In this document: positions 41,036-52,300 of the stretch, in pieces
Layout: every line of letters begins with the position of its first letter
How positions within the stretch are numbered: the stretch's first letter is position 1
Source of the DNA: RPQJ01 sp963732375
GTDB lineage: Bacteria > Pseudomonadota > Gammaproteobacteria > Steroidobacterales > Steroidobacteraceae
Direction of reading: 5' to 3'
DNA length: 64,000 bases
NCBI GenBank assembly: GCA_963732375.1
Contig: CAVSZE010000003.1
Location: 1-64,000 of the forward strand
Position numbers and translations under genes: made by a program
Notes under the pieces: model-generated
Seen by the model: the letters and a program-made list of their open reading frames with translations, nothing else
Database searches by the model: none
What the model was told of the DNA's origin: nothing

Positions 41036-42153
41036 CAGCCTTCCTCCTTGCGCCGTGGACGCAGCGTGAGTCGCAGGTCGTCGCCGATCCGGTCCACGTC
41101 GCGCCAGGTGAATTCGCAGCGGTCGCACATCCGCTCCAGCGCCGGCATGTTGAACAGGCTGCGCGCCGCGCTGCCGAGCACCACGGGCGCCATGTAGACC
41201 ACGATTTCATCCGCCAGGCCGGCACACAGGAATGCGCCTGCGAGCGTCGGGCCGGCTTCAACCAGCACCTCATTGCATTCAAGCGCCGCGAGTCGCGACA
41301 ACATGGCGACGAGGTCGAGGCCGCCCTCGCCTGCCGGTAATCCCTCGATCGCCGCGCCCGCCTCACGCAATGGATCGGCGAACGTCGACTCCGGGTCGCG
41401 GGTGAAGATCAGCGTTGGGACAGGGACAGAAAGCACGTGCGCGAGCAGTGGCGTGCGCAGCGAGCTGTCGAGCACGACCCTCAGCGGGCGGCGCCCGCGC
41501 AATTCGAAGCGCTGGTCGCGCGCGGTGAGCAGCGGGTCGTCCGCCAGGACCGTCCCGCTGCCCGTGACGACCGCGGATGCGCGCGAGCGCAATCGCTGCA
41601 CGTCCGCACGCGCGGGCTCTCCGGTGATCCACTTGCTGGTGCCATTGGCGAGCGCCGTGCGACCGTCGAGGCTAGCGCCGAGCTTCAACGTGACCCACGG
41701 ACGTCCACGGCTCATGCGGCTCACGAAGCCACGGTTCAGTTCCGCGGCCTCCTCCGCCATCAGCCCGACGTCGGTCGCGATTCCGGCGGCGGCGAGACGC
41801 GCGAGGCCACCGCCGTCCACGGCCGGGTTCGGATCCCGCATCGCGACGACAACCCGCGACACACCGGCCGCAATCAGCGCGTCCACGCAGGGCGGCGTCC
41901 GGCCATGGTGCGAACAGGGCTCCAGCGTGACATAGGCCGTTGCGCCGGCGGCCGCAGGACCCGCGTTTTCGAGCGCGGCGATCTCGGCGTGCGCGCCGCC
42001 CGCGCGCGCGTGAAAACCCTCGCCGACGGCCTGGCCCCAACGCTCGATCACGCAGCCGACGGCCGGGTTGGGTGGCGTCGAATACAGCCCAGCCTCGGCA
42101 AGTTCCATCGCCCGCCGCATGAAGCGCCGGTCGTCTTCGGAATAGTCGGTCAC
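41035..42153 (-). CDS. ribD: Bifunctional diaminohydroxyphosphoribosylaminopyrimidine deaminase / reductase
   Basis: Deaminates then reduces the GTP-derived pyrimidine in riboflavin synthesis. The 372-residue product has an N-terminal CDA-fold deaminase with zinc ligands HAEIAAL and PCSHHGRTPPC, and a C-terminal DHFR-like reductase (WVTLKLGASLDGRTA, LVEAGPTLAGAFL). The start is a GTG (42153) overlapping the nrdR stop by four nt (GTGA). Confidence 0.95.
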   Translation of the reverse strand: MTDYSEDDRRFMRRAMELAEAGLYSTPPNPAVGCVIERWGQAVGEGFHARAGGAHAEIAALENAGPAAAGATAYVTLEPCSHHGRTPPCVDALIAAGVSRVVVAMRDPNPAVDGGGLARLAAAGIATDVGLMAEEAAELNRGFVSRMSRGRPWVTLKLGASLDGRTALANGTSKWITGEPARADVQRLRSRASAVVTGSGTVLADDPLLTARDQRFELRGRRPLRVVLDSSLRTPLLAHVLSVPVPTLIFTRDPESTFADPLREAGAAIEGLPAGEGGLDLVAMLSRLAALECNEVLVEAGPTLAGAFLCAGLADEIVVYMAPVVLGSAARSLFNMPALERMCDRCEFTWRDVDRIGDDLRLTLRPRRKEEG

Positions 42154-42671
42154 TTTCCGTCGCCCTCCGGCTCGACCCCGGACCACAGGCCCAGTTGCAG
42201 GTCCTCGACCGTTTGCGGACGGCGGTGGCGCAGACGCTCGATCTCCTCGTGGAACGCGTCCACGTCCTGGAAGCTGCGATAGACCGAAGCAAAGCGCACG
42301 TAGGCCACCTCGTCGAGCCGGTGCAGTTCGTCCATGACCAGTTCCCCGACCAACCTTGCCGGCACCTCGCGCTCGCCGAGCGTGCGCAACTTGTGACAGA
42401 CGTGGTTCACCGCGGCGTCTACGCACTCACTCGACACGGGGCGCTTCTCCAGCGCCTTCAACATGCCCGAGCGCAGCTTCGACTCGTCGAAGGGCTCGCG
42501 TGTCGCATCGCTCTTCACGACCCGCGGCATCACGAGCTCGGCCGACTCGAAGGTCGTAAATCGCTCGCCGCACTTCAGGCACTCGCGGCGCCGGCGCACC
42601 TGCTGGCCCTCGGCCGACAGGCGCGAGTCGATGACCTTGGTCTCATCGTGGCCGCAGAACGGGCAGTGCAT
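42150..42671 (-). CDS. nrdR: Transcriptional repressor NrdR
   Basis: ATP-cone repressor of ribonucleotide reductase genes. The 173-residue product begins MHCPFCGHDETKVIDSRL, with zinc-ribbon cysteines 3, 6, 31 and 34 (CLKC), followed by an ATP-cone (VVKSDATREPFDESKLRSGM). No ribonucleotide reductase gene or convincing pair of NrdR boxes is in the window. It is 21 nt after glyA and overlaps ribD. Confidence 0.96.
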   Translation of the reverse strand: MHCPFCGHDETKVIDSRLSAEGQQVRRRRECLKCGERFTTFESAELVMPRVVKSDATREPFDESKLRSGMLKALEKRPVSSECVDAAVNHVCHKLRTLGEREVPARLVGELVMDELHRLDEVAYVRFASVYRSFQDVDAFHEEIERLRHRRPQTVEDLQLGLWSGVEPEGDGK

Positions 42672-42692
42672 GGCTGGTCCGCCCGACCCCGC

Positions 42693-43946
42693 CTATCCGT
42701 AGACCGGGTAGCGCCGGCAGATCTCGAGCACCGCCCGCCGCGTACGGTCTATCACCGCCTCGTTGCCTACGTCGTCCAGCACGTCGGCGATCCAGCTGGA
42801 CAATTGCGTGACCTCCGCCTCGCCGAAGCCGCGGGTAGTGACCGCCGGCGTACCGATGCGCAGGCCGCTGGTGACGAATGGCGAGCGCGGGTCGTTCGGC
42901 ACGGTGTTCTTGTTGACCGTGATGTTGGCCCGGCCGAGCGCGGCGTCCGCGTCCTTGCCCGTGACACCCTTCTTGACCAGGTCCACCAGGAAAAGGTGGT
43001 TGTCGGTGCCGCCCGACACGATGCTGTGGCCGCGGGCGACGAGGCCCTTGACCATCGCACGCGCGTTCGCCACCACCTGCTTCTGGTAGTCCACGAACCC
43101 GGGCTCCATCGCCTCGAGGAACGCAACAGCCTTGGCGGCGATCACGTGCATCAGCGGACCGCCCTGCGTGCCAGGGAAGATCATCGAGTTGAGTTTCTTC
43201 GTGATCTCGTCGTTCGCGCGCGCGAGGATCAGGCCGCCGCGCGGACCACGCAGCGTCTTGTGTGTCGTGGTCGTCACGACGTCGGCGTGCGGCACGGGGT
43301 TCGGGTACACGCCCGCGGCCACCAGGCCGGCGACGTGCGCCATGTCGACCAGGAAATACGCGCCGACCGCGTCTGCGATCGCGCGGAACCGGGCCCAGTC
43401 GACCACGCGTGAATAGGCCGAGAACCCCGCGATGACCAGCTTCGGCTTGTGCTCCAGGGCCAGGCGCTCGACCTCGGCGTAGTCGATCTCGCCGGTCGCG
43501 GGGTCGAGGCCGTACTGCACGGCGTTGAATATCCTGCCGGAGAAGTTGACCTTGGCGCCGTGCGTCAGGTGGCCGCCGTGGTCGAGGCTCATGCCGAGGA
43601 TGGTGTCGCCCGGGTTGATCAGCGCCAGGTAGGCCGCGACGTTTGCCTGCGAGCCGGAGTGCGGCTGCACGTTCGCATAGTCAGCGCCAAACAGCTCTTT
43701 CGCGCGGTCGATCGCGAGTTGCTCGGCCACGTCTACGTACTCGCAGCCACCGTAGTAGCGCTTGCCGGGATAACCCTCGGCGTACTTGTTGGTCAGCACC
43801 GAGCCCTGGGCTTCGAGCACGCGCGGGCTCGCGTAGTTCTCGGAGGCGATCAACTCGATGTGTTCTTCCTGGCGCACGCGCTCGAGGTCGAGGGCGGCAG
43901 CGAGTTCGGGGTCGAACCCGGCGATTTTCATGCTTGCGGGAAACAT
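42693..43946 (-). CDS. glyA: Serine hydroxymethyltransferase
   Basis: PLP enzyme that converts serine and THF to glycine and methylene-THF, feeding the FolD reaction. The 417-residue product has ELIASENYASPRVLEAQGS, the PLP Lys in DVVTTTTHKTLRGPRGG, and the GGTDNHLFLVDL segment. The ATG at 43946 (MFPASMKIAGFDPEL) is used; the Met at 43931 is possible. No glycine riboswitch was recognised upstream; instead the region holds two hairpin repeats. Confidence 0.95.
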   Translation of the reverse strand: MFPASMKIAGFDPELAAALDLERVRQEEHIELIASENYASPRVLEAQGSVLTNKYAEGYPGKRYYGGCEYVDVAEQLAIDRAKELFGADYANVQPHSGSQANVAAYLALINPGDTILGMSLDHGGHLTHGAKVNFSGRIFNAVQYGLDPATGEIDYAEVERLALEHKPKLVIAGFSAYSRVVDWARFRAIADAVGAYFLVDMAHVAGLVAAGVYPNPVPHADVVTTTTHKTLRGPRGGLILARANDEITKKLNSMIFPGTQGGPLMHVIAAKAVAFLEAMEPGFVDYQKQVVANARAMVKGLVARGHSIVSGGTDNHLFLVDLVKKGVTGKDADAALGRANITVNKNTVPNDPRSPFVTSGLRIGTPAVTTRGFGEAEVTQLSSWIADVLDDVGNEAVIDRTRRAVLEICRRYPVYG

Positions 43947-44063
43947 TGGCACTCCACGGTCGTGAACGCGCAATTGTAGCCGGTTGCGGGGGACGGCTCT
44001 TGCGGCGCATCAGGCGTCCGGGTCCATGCGTGCGGGGACGGCTATACCCGCGCTGCGCCTTCG

Positions 44064-44162
44064 GCGCTGGGGCGGAGAGTCCGGGGACGCCGTAAACCCT
44101 TCCATGGGGGCTCGCGCGCGGCGTCCCTGCCGCGCGACGCCCCGGCCTCGCCGCCCCAGCGC
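44064..44162. repeat. Hairpin-enclosed core repeat, copy 4
   Basis: Core 44083-44143 (61 bp). Arms 44064-44086 (GCGCTGGGGCGGAGAGTCC then GGGG) and 44140-44162 are reverse complements at 21 of 23 positions. The core carries the inner hairpin CGCGCGGC...GCCGCGCG. It lies 120 bp upstream of glyA in the 538-bp divergent glyA/ettA gap. Confidence 0.85.
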
Positions 44163-44279
44163 TGCCCTCGCAGCGCCGACCGGTTGGTGGCCCCGAACGT
44201 CAAACGCCAGCGCCACTGATATGCGGGTGGCGCCAGCGTCGAACGTCCATGCCTATGGGCACCCACCGCGCAGGGCGTC

Positions 44280-44384
44280 GGTGTTCCGGGCCCGCCCTGG
44301 AGGGGCGTCGCGCGGCAGGGACGCCGCGCGCGAGGCTCCAGGGATGGATTCACGCCGTCCCCGACAGGGCGGGCCCGGAACACC
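44280..44384. repeat. Hairpin-enclosed core repeat, copy 5 (inverted to copy 4)
   Basis: Core 44302-44362 (61 bp) in the opposite orientation to copy 4. Arms 44280-44305 (GGTGTTCCGGGCCCGCCCTG...) and 44359-44384 are reverse complements at 24 of 26 positions, with the only mismatches next to the core. Between copies 4 and 5 a small GCGCCAC/GTGGCGC stem is seen and nothing else. Confidence 0.85.
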
Positions 44385-44417
44385 GGCACCCGTGCTAATG
44401 CCGATGCCCGGTCGTCC

Positions 44418-44447
44418 GTGACGCGACACGCTCGAAGGCCGCATAAT
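44418..44447 (+). promoter_or_regulatory. Possible ettA promoter
   Basis: GTGACG (44418-44423) and CATAAT (44442-44447) are 18 bp apart on the plus strand, 38 bp before the ettA ATG. Four of six -35 bases and five of six -10 bases match consensus. Confidence 0.4.
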
Positions 44448-44484
44448 CGCGGCCCTTTTTACGCCCCAGCCGACCGAAGAACCC

Positions 44485-46152
<1,668 letters not shown>

Positions 46153-46180
46153 AGCAGTTACACTCGCGCGGGGGAGACGC

Positions 46181-47695
46181 ATGGCCAGGACCAGACCAAC
46201 GCTCGAGTTAGACGGCACGCGCCTCACGCTTGCCCAGCTGCGCTCGTTCGAGTCGCGGCGTCCGCGGGTAACGCTCGCGCCGGCCGCTCGCCGGCGCATG
46301 AACGCGTCGCGTGGCGCCGTGCAGCGCACGATCGCGAGCGGCGAAGTGACCTACGGCATCAACACCGGCTTCGGCGCGTTTGCGAACAAGGTCATCCCCG
46401 CGCAGAAGACGCGCAAGCTGCAATTGAACCTGATCCGCAGCCACGCCTGCGGAACCGGGCGACCGCTGCCGGAAGCACTCGTCCGCAGGATGCTGCTGCT
46501 GAAGGCCAACAGCCTCGCGGCCGGCTATTCAGGCGCCCGGCCGCTCGTCGCGGAGATGCTGCTCGCGTTCCTGAACGAGGACGTCCTGCCGGTCGTCCCG
46601 GCGCAAGGCTCGGTCGGCGCGTCGGGCGACCTTGCACCGCTCGCCCACGTCGCGCTTGCGCTCGCCGGTGAGGGCGAGGCGACACACGGTGGCGCCCTGC
46701 TCGAGGGCGCTGCAGTACCCGCCGCCGCCGGGCTCGCGCCGCTGGAACTCGAGGCAAAGGAGGGCCTTGCGCTGCTCAACGGCACGCAACTCTCGCTGGC
46801 GCTCGCGCTCGAGGGCCTGTTCCAGGGCGAACGGCTGCTCGACGCATCGATCGCGGCAGGCGCACTGACGGTAGAAGGCCTGGCCGGCAGCCACGCTCCG
46901 TTCGACGATCGCATACAGCAGGCGAGCCGTCTTCCCGGTCAGGTAAAAGTCGCCGCGCGCCTGCGCAGCCTGCTGACCGACAGCGAGATCCGTCGCAGCC
47001 ACGAGGACTGCGAACGCGTGCAGGATCCCTATGCGGTGCGCTGCATGCCGCAGGTGTTCGGCGCTGTCGAGCACACGCTGGGCCACGCGCGCGAGGTGCT
47101 TGGCGCAGCCATAAACGGCGTGTCGGACAATCCGCTGATCTTCGGTGACGACATCCTGTCGGGCGGCAATTTCCACGCCGAGCCTATCGGCTTCGTGAGC
47201 GACTTTCTCGCCATCGCGGTCGCGGAACTCGCCAGCATCTCGGAGCGGCGCATCGACCTGCTCGACCGCCGCGTGAACCCCAACCTCAACATGTTCCTGG
47301 CGACCGAGCCGGGCCTGGAGTCCGGTTTCATGATGGCGCACGTGACGGCGGCGGCGCTGGTCTCGGAGAACAAGACCTACGCGCATCCCGCCTCGGTGGA
47401 CAGCCTGCCCACCTCCGCCGGGCAGGAAGACCACGTGAGCATGGCGCCGTGGGCCGGGCGCAAGCTGCTCGAGATCTGTGCCAACACCGCGACCGTGCTC
47501 GGCATCGAACTACTCGCGGCATCACACGCGATCGACGCCATGCGGCCGCTCTCCACCACACCGGAACTGCAGCAGGTGCACGCAATGGTGCGCGAGCGGG
47601 TTGCGCACCGCGCACATGACCACCGGCTCGACCGGGACATCGCGGCCCTGGCCACGCTGGTACGCGACGGCGAACTCGCGCGGTTGATCAGGTAG
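46181..47695 (+). CDS. hutH: Histidine ammonia-lyase
   Basis: Deaminates histidine to urocanate with the self-made MIO cofactor. The 504-residue product has the MIO triad Ala147-Ser148-Gly149 in GSVGASGDLAPL, the YGINTGFG loop, the Ser-His pair in LIRSHACGTG typical of histidine rather than tyrosine or phenylalanine lyases, and TSAGQEDHVSMA with the HAL-type Gln-Glu. No other hut gene lies nearby, so a complete degradation pathway cannot be shown here. It is 28 nt after ettA. Confidence 0.88.
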   Translation: MARTRPTLELDGTRLTLAQLRSFESRRPRVTLAPAARRRMNASRGAVQRTIASGEVTYGINTGFGAFANKVIPAQKTRKLQLNLIRSHACGTGRPLPEALVRRMLLLKANSLAAGYSGARPLVAEMLLAFLNEDVLPVVPAQGSVGASGDLAPLAHVALALAGEGEATHGGALLEGAAVPAAAGLAPLELEAKEGLALLNGTQLSLALALEGLFQGERLLDASIAAGALTVEGLAGSHAPFDDRIQQASRLPGQVKVAARLRSLLTDSEIRRSHEDCERVQDPYAVRCMPQVFGAVEHTLGHAREVLGAAINGVSDNPLIFGDDILSGGNFHAEPIGFVSDFLAIAVAELASISERRIDLLDRRVNPNLNMFLATEPGLESGFMMAHVTAAALVSENKTYAHPASVDSLPTSAGQEDHVSMAPWAGRKLLEICANTATVLGIELLAASHAIDAMRPLSTTPELQQVHAMVRERVAHRAHDHRLDRDIAALATLVRDGELARLIR

Positions 47696-47702
47696 GCCGC
47701 TG

Positions 47703-48338
47703 GTGCGAGGCGTAGCCGTCACCCTCGCCTGCTTCGCACTGGTCGCAGCCCTGCTCGCCTGGAGCCGCTGGCTGGCGCGGCGCCGCCTGGCGTCACTTGG
47801 ACACGTGTCGCTTGCCGCCGCCTGTGCCACGGTCGCGGCTTGCCTGTGGACGGCAGCCGAGGGCATGGCGAGCTACCAACCCCTGCGACCCGGCCTGGCG
47901 ATCGCCGAAATCCGCTTCGACGAGGTGGAACCGGGCCGTTACCGGGCCACCCTGGTCCGTCTGCCCTGGGGCCGGGTGCAGCTTTTCGAAATGGCAGGTG
48001 AGAACTGGCGCATGGAGGCGCGAACCCTGCACTGGCAGGGGTCGGCTGCGGACCTCGGCTTGAAGCCCAGCTATCGCCTCGAGCGGTTCGAGTCCGGCTC
48101 CGCCGGCTCCGCCGCCGATCGCAGCAGCTATGCCCTGTCGAGCGACACAGGCATGGACGTCTGGACCCGAGCGCACGGCAACGCCGGCTGGTCGCGTTAC
48201 GCAGACGCGGCCGTCGCCGAGGTTCCATGGACACCCATGGGGGACGGCGCCGAGTTTACGATCGTCGCCACGCCCGAGGGCCTGGTGGCCCAGCCGTCGG
48301 GCACGGAGATCCCGGTGCTCGCGCCGCCACGTGGTTGA
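47703..48338 (+). CDS. Conserved hypothetical membrane-anchored protein
   Basis: Unrecognised. The 211-residue protein has two hydrophobic segments (about 4-21 and 35-53) followed by a soluble, probably periplasmic region containing YRATLVRLPWGRVQLFEMAGENW and TLHWQGSAADLGLKPSYRLE. The pattern suggests a two-helix inner-membrane protein with an external beta-rich domain. The start is a GTG (47703) eight nt after the hutH stop, without a clear ribosome site, so it may be translated by coupling. No function is proposed. Confidence 0.6.
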   Translation: MRGVAVTLACFALVAALLAWSRWLARRRLASLGHVSLAAACATVAACLWTAAEGMASYQPLRPGLAIAEIRFDEVEPGRYRATLVRLPWGRVQLFEMAGENWRMEARTLHWQGSAADLGLKPSYRLERFESGSAGSAADRSSYALSSDTGMDVWTRAHGNAGWSRYADAAVAEVPWTPMGDGAEFTIVATPEGLVAQPSGTEIPVLAPPRG

Positions 48339-48400
48339 GTGCGTGCCGGGCGCGCCGGCATCGGATACACTCGGGCACGTACCCCTGCGGATGCAGCCAG

Positions 48401-49117
48401 ATGTCAGTCCACGTCGACTCCAACGGCCGCCTTCACCATGACCAGGAGCGCAGCCTTGCGCTCAACTGTCCGCACTGCCAGGTTTATTCGCACATCACCG
48501 CGGTGTCGATCCCGCAGTATTCCGAACTGGTTGCGCATCGCCCGAGCCAGGTGGGCATTGTCTACCGCTGCGACTCCTGCAACGCCCCGATCTTCCTGCG
48601 GTTCGCGGTGAAAGTGTACGCGGCGAACCGCGTGGAGCTTGCCAATCATTACGTCGAGCTCGAGCGAGCGCGCGAGAAATTCAGTTTCACGTACCTGCCC
48701 GATGACACCGAGAAGCTGTTCCGCGAGGCGCTCGGTTGCTACTCGGCCGGCCATTTAAACGCGTTCGCCTCGATGTGCAGGCGCACCGCCCAGCAGGTGT
48801 TCAACGACCTCGGCGAGAACGGCCGCCTCAGGATCTACAACCAGATCAACGAGGCGCGCGAAATGGCCGAGATCGACAGCGACACGTACGCCGTCGTGAA
48901 GAAAGTGCTGTTCGGCTCGGACGCTGACGCCGCTCCCTCGCTGCCGGAGATCGACAGCTTCGAATCGAGCGTGCTGCTCGAACTCGTGAAGGACATGCTC
49001 TACCAGGCCTATGTGCGCAAGGGCAAGCTGCAGCAGGCGATGATGGTGCGCCGCTTCTTCGCCGAGGAAACGCTCGACAAGATCACGCCGATCGGCCGCG
49101 CTGCCGGCGCGGACTGA
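48401..49117 (+). CDS. Zinc-ribbon / DUF4145-like protein
   Basis: The 238-residue protein has an N-terminal zinc ribbon (CPHC about residue 24 and CDSC about residue 55) and a helical C-terminal domain whose FREALGCYSAGHLNAFASMCRR resembles DUF4145, a domain often found with restriction or nucleic-acid-processing proteins. Here it is free-standing among housekeeping genes. ATG 48401 gives MSVHVDSNGRLHHDQERSL. It converges on purL across a hairpin repeat. Confidence 0.7.
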   Translation: MSVHVDSNGRLHHDQERSLALNCPHCQVYSHITAVSIPQYSELVAHRPSQVGIVYRCDSCNAPIFLRFAVKVYAANRVELANHYVELERAREKFSFTYLPDDTEKLFREALGCYSAGHLNAFASMCRRTAQQVFNDLGENGRLRIYNQINEAREMAEIDSDTYAVVKKVLFGSDADAAPSLPEIDSFESSVLLELVKDMLYQAYVRKGKLQQAMMVRRFFAEETLDKITPIGRAAGAD

Positions 49118-49178
49118 ATTACCCGCAACGCCCAGACTTGCGGGCCACGCTGTCGGTCCGCAGGGCGGGTCGGCGTGC

Positions 49179-49285
49179 CAGGGGATCGGCAGTCCGCCCG
49201 CGGGGACGCCGTAAACCCATCCCTGGGGGCTCGCGCGCGGCATCCCTGCCGCGCGACGCCCCGCGCACGGACTGCCGATCCCCTG
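49179..49285. repeat. Hairpin-enclosed core repeat, copy 6
   Basis: Core 49202-49262 (61 bp; GGGGACGCCGTAAACCCATC... to ...CGCGACGCCCC). Arms 49179-49205 and 49259-49285 (GGACTGCCGATCCCCTG at the outer end) are reverse complements at 25 of 27 positions. It fills the 197-bp gap between the convergent ends of the zinc-ribbon gene and purL. Confidence 0.85.
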
Positions 49286-49314
49286 TCCCTTGACGTCGCC
49301 GCTCGGGGACGCGC

Positions 49315-52300
49315 TTAGCCAATCCAGGCGCGCGCGTTGCGGAACATCCGCATCCAGCCACTGTCCTCGCCCCATTCGTCGGGGTGCCACGAGTTCTGCA
49401 GCGTTCGGAACACCCGCTCAGGATGCGGCATCAGTATCGTCGCGCGGCCATCTGCGCTCGTGAGGCCGGTGATACCACCCGGCGATCCGTTGGGGTTGGA
49501 CGGGTACGCGGCGGCCGGGCGGCCGTGGTTGTCCACGAAACGCATGCTCACGAGACCGCTGGCGACACAGGCATCCACGGCGGCCGCGTCGGCGAACTCC
49601 GCGCGGCCTTCGCCGTGTGCGACCGCGATCGGCATCGCCGACCCCGCCATGCCGCCGAGGAAGATCGACGGCGACGGCAACACCTCGACCAACCCGACGC
49701 GGCCCTCGAACTGCTCCGACCGGTTGCGCACGAATCTCGGCCAGTGCGCCGCGCCCGGCACCAGCGACTTCAGCGCCGCCATCATCTGGCAACCGTTGCA
49801 GACGCCGAGCGTGAAGCTGTCGGGTCGGGCGAAGTACGCCTCGAACTGTGCGCGCAGCGCCGGGTTGAACAGGATCGACTTCGCCCAGCCCTCGCCGGCG
49901 CCCAGCACGTCGCCGTAGGAAAAGCCGCCGCAGACGACCAGGCCCGCGTACTCGTCGAGTCGTGCGCGCCCGGCGATCAGGTCGGTCATGTGCACGTCCA
50001 CTGGGGCAAATCCCGCACGGTGGAACACGGCCGCCATCTCGACCTGGCTGTTGACGCCCTGCTCGCGCAGGATCGCAACCTGCGGCCGCGCGCCCTTCGC
50101 GATGAATGGCGCCGCAACGTCCTCGGTCGGATCGAACGTGGGCCGCGCGGACAGGCCCGGATCCGCCGGGTCGGTTGCGCGCTCGAATTCCTCGGCGGCA
50201 CAGGCGGGATTGTCACGCATGGCCTGCATCCGAAAACTCGTTTCGGACCAGGCGCGGCGAAGTTCCGTGCGTGTTGCCTCGAAAGCCGTCTTGCCGTCGA
50301 TGCGGACGGTGAACATTTCGCCGCGGCTCACCCGGCCGATCGATCGCACGCAGTCGCCGAGCCCCGCCTCGCGGAATACCTCGAGCGCGCGCCCTGCCGC
50401 AGTGGCTTCGACCTGCAACACCGCGCCCAGCTCCTCCGAGAAAAGCGCCGCGACCGCGCCCTTCGCGTCCGTGGCGAGTTCAGCCTCGATGCCGCAGCGC
50501 CCTGCAAAGGCCATTTCGCACAGCGTGACGAACAGGCCGCCGTCGGAGCGGTCGTGATACGCGAGCACGATCCCAAGCTCACGCAGCTGCACGAGCGCCG
50601 CAAAGAAAGCGCGCAGCAGCGATGGGTCGTCGCAGTCCGGCGCGCGTGAGCCGACGCGACCGTACACCTGCGCCAGGCAGGACCCGCCGAGCCGGTTGCG
50701 GCCGCGGCCGAGGTCCACGAGCAACAGGCGGGTCTCGCCGCGATCCATCCGCAGCTGCGGCGTCAGCGTGCGGCGCGCATCGCGGGCCGGCGCGAATGCC
50801 GAGATCACCAGCGAAACCGGCGCGACCACCTTGCGGACGCCGTCGGCCTCCTGCCAGGCGGTCTTCATCGACAGCGAGTCCTTGCCGACCGGAATCGCGA
50901 TGCCGAGTGCCGGGCACAGTTCCTCGCCCACCGCTCGCACCGCGTCGTAGAGATCAGCGTCCTCGCCTGGTTCGCCGCAGGCCGCCATCCAGTTTGCAGA
51001 AAGCCGGATGTCCTCGATGCGCGCGATGTCGGCCGCAGCGATGTTGGTCACGGCCTCGGCCACGGCCATGCGCGCCGCAGCGGCCGGATCGATCAGGGCC
51101 AGCGGCGTGCGCTCGCCCATCGCCATCGCCTCGCCGCGCGAGGAGAAATAGTCGCTCAACGTCACGGCCACGTCGCTCACCGGCACCTGCCAGGGGCCAA
51201 CGAGCGGGTCGCGGCTGATCATCCCGCCGACCGAACGATCGCCGATGGTGATGAGGAATGTCTTGTCCGCTATGGTCGGCAGGCGGAGCAGCCGGAATGC
51301 GGCCTCGCGCAGGTCCACGCCACTACCGTCGAACTCGTCCGATGCGCCGGGCAGCCTGCGCACGTCGCAGGTCATCCGCGGCGGCTTTCCGAGCAGCGTG
51401 TCGAGCGGCATCGATACCGGCTCATTACCGAACAGCGGATCGCTGACGGACAGGAGCCCGTCGCCGGTCACCTCGCCGATGACCGCGTAGGGGCAGCGCT
51501 CGCGCTCGCAGAACCGTGCAAATTCATCGAGCTGTCCCGAGGCTACGATCAGCACGTAGCGCTCCTGCGCCTCGTTGCACCAGATCTCGAGCGGCGACAT
51601 GCCGGGTTCGTCGCTCTGTATCTTTCGCAGGTCGACGCGACCACCGCAGCCGTCGTGCGCGACCGACTCCGGCACCGCGTTCGAAAGTCCGCCCGCGCCG
51701 ACGTCATGGATGAGCAGTATCGGGTTCGCCTCGCCGAGGCCCCAGCACGCGTCGATGACTTCCTGCGCGCGGCGCTGGATCTCCGGGTTGCCACGCTGCA
51801 CCGAGGCGAAGTCGAGATCCGCCGAACTCGCGCCGGCACCGACCGACGAGGCTGCGCCGCCACCCAGGCCGATCAGCATCGCGGGCCCGCCGAGCACTAT
51901 GATTTTCGCGCCCGCGGCGATAGGCGATTTCTCGACGTGCTGTCGCCGGATGTTGCCGAGCCCGCCCGCGATCATGATCGGCTTGTGGTAACCGCGCAGC
52001 GTCGAGCGCCCTTCGGACTCGACGCGCTGCTCGAATGTGCGGAAGTATCCGCAGATGCCCGGCCGCCCGAATTCGTTGTTGAACGACGCCGCGCCGATCG
52101 GGCCCTCGAGCATGATCGTGAGGGCCGACACGATGCGGTCGGGCTTGCCCAGGTCCTGCTCCCAGGGCTGCACGGCCCCTGGAATGCGCAGGTTCGAGAC
52201 CGAGAAGCCGACCAGCCCGGCCTTGGGCTTGGAACCGCGGCCGGTCGCTCCCTCGTCGCGGATTTCGCCGCCCGAGCCGGTGGCCGCGCCCGGGAACGGC

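Noticed and set aside
43947..44063. Glycine riboswitch before glyA
   Set aside because: No recognisable glycine-aptamer core or tandem arrangement; the upstream region is dominated by the hairpin repeats.
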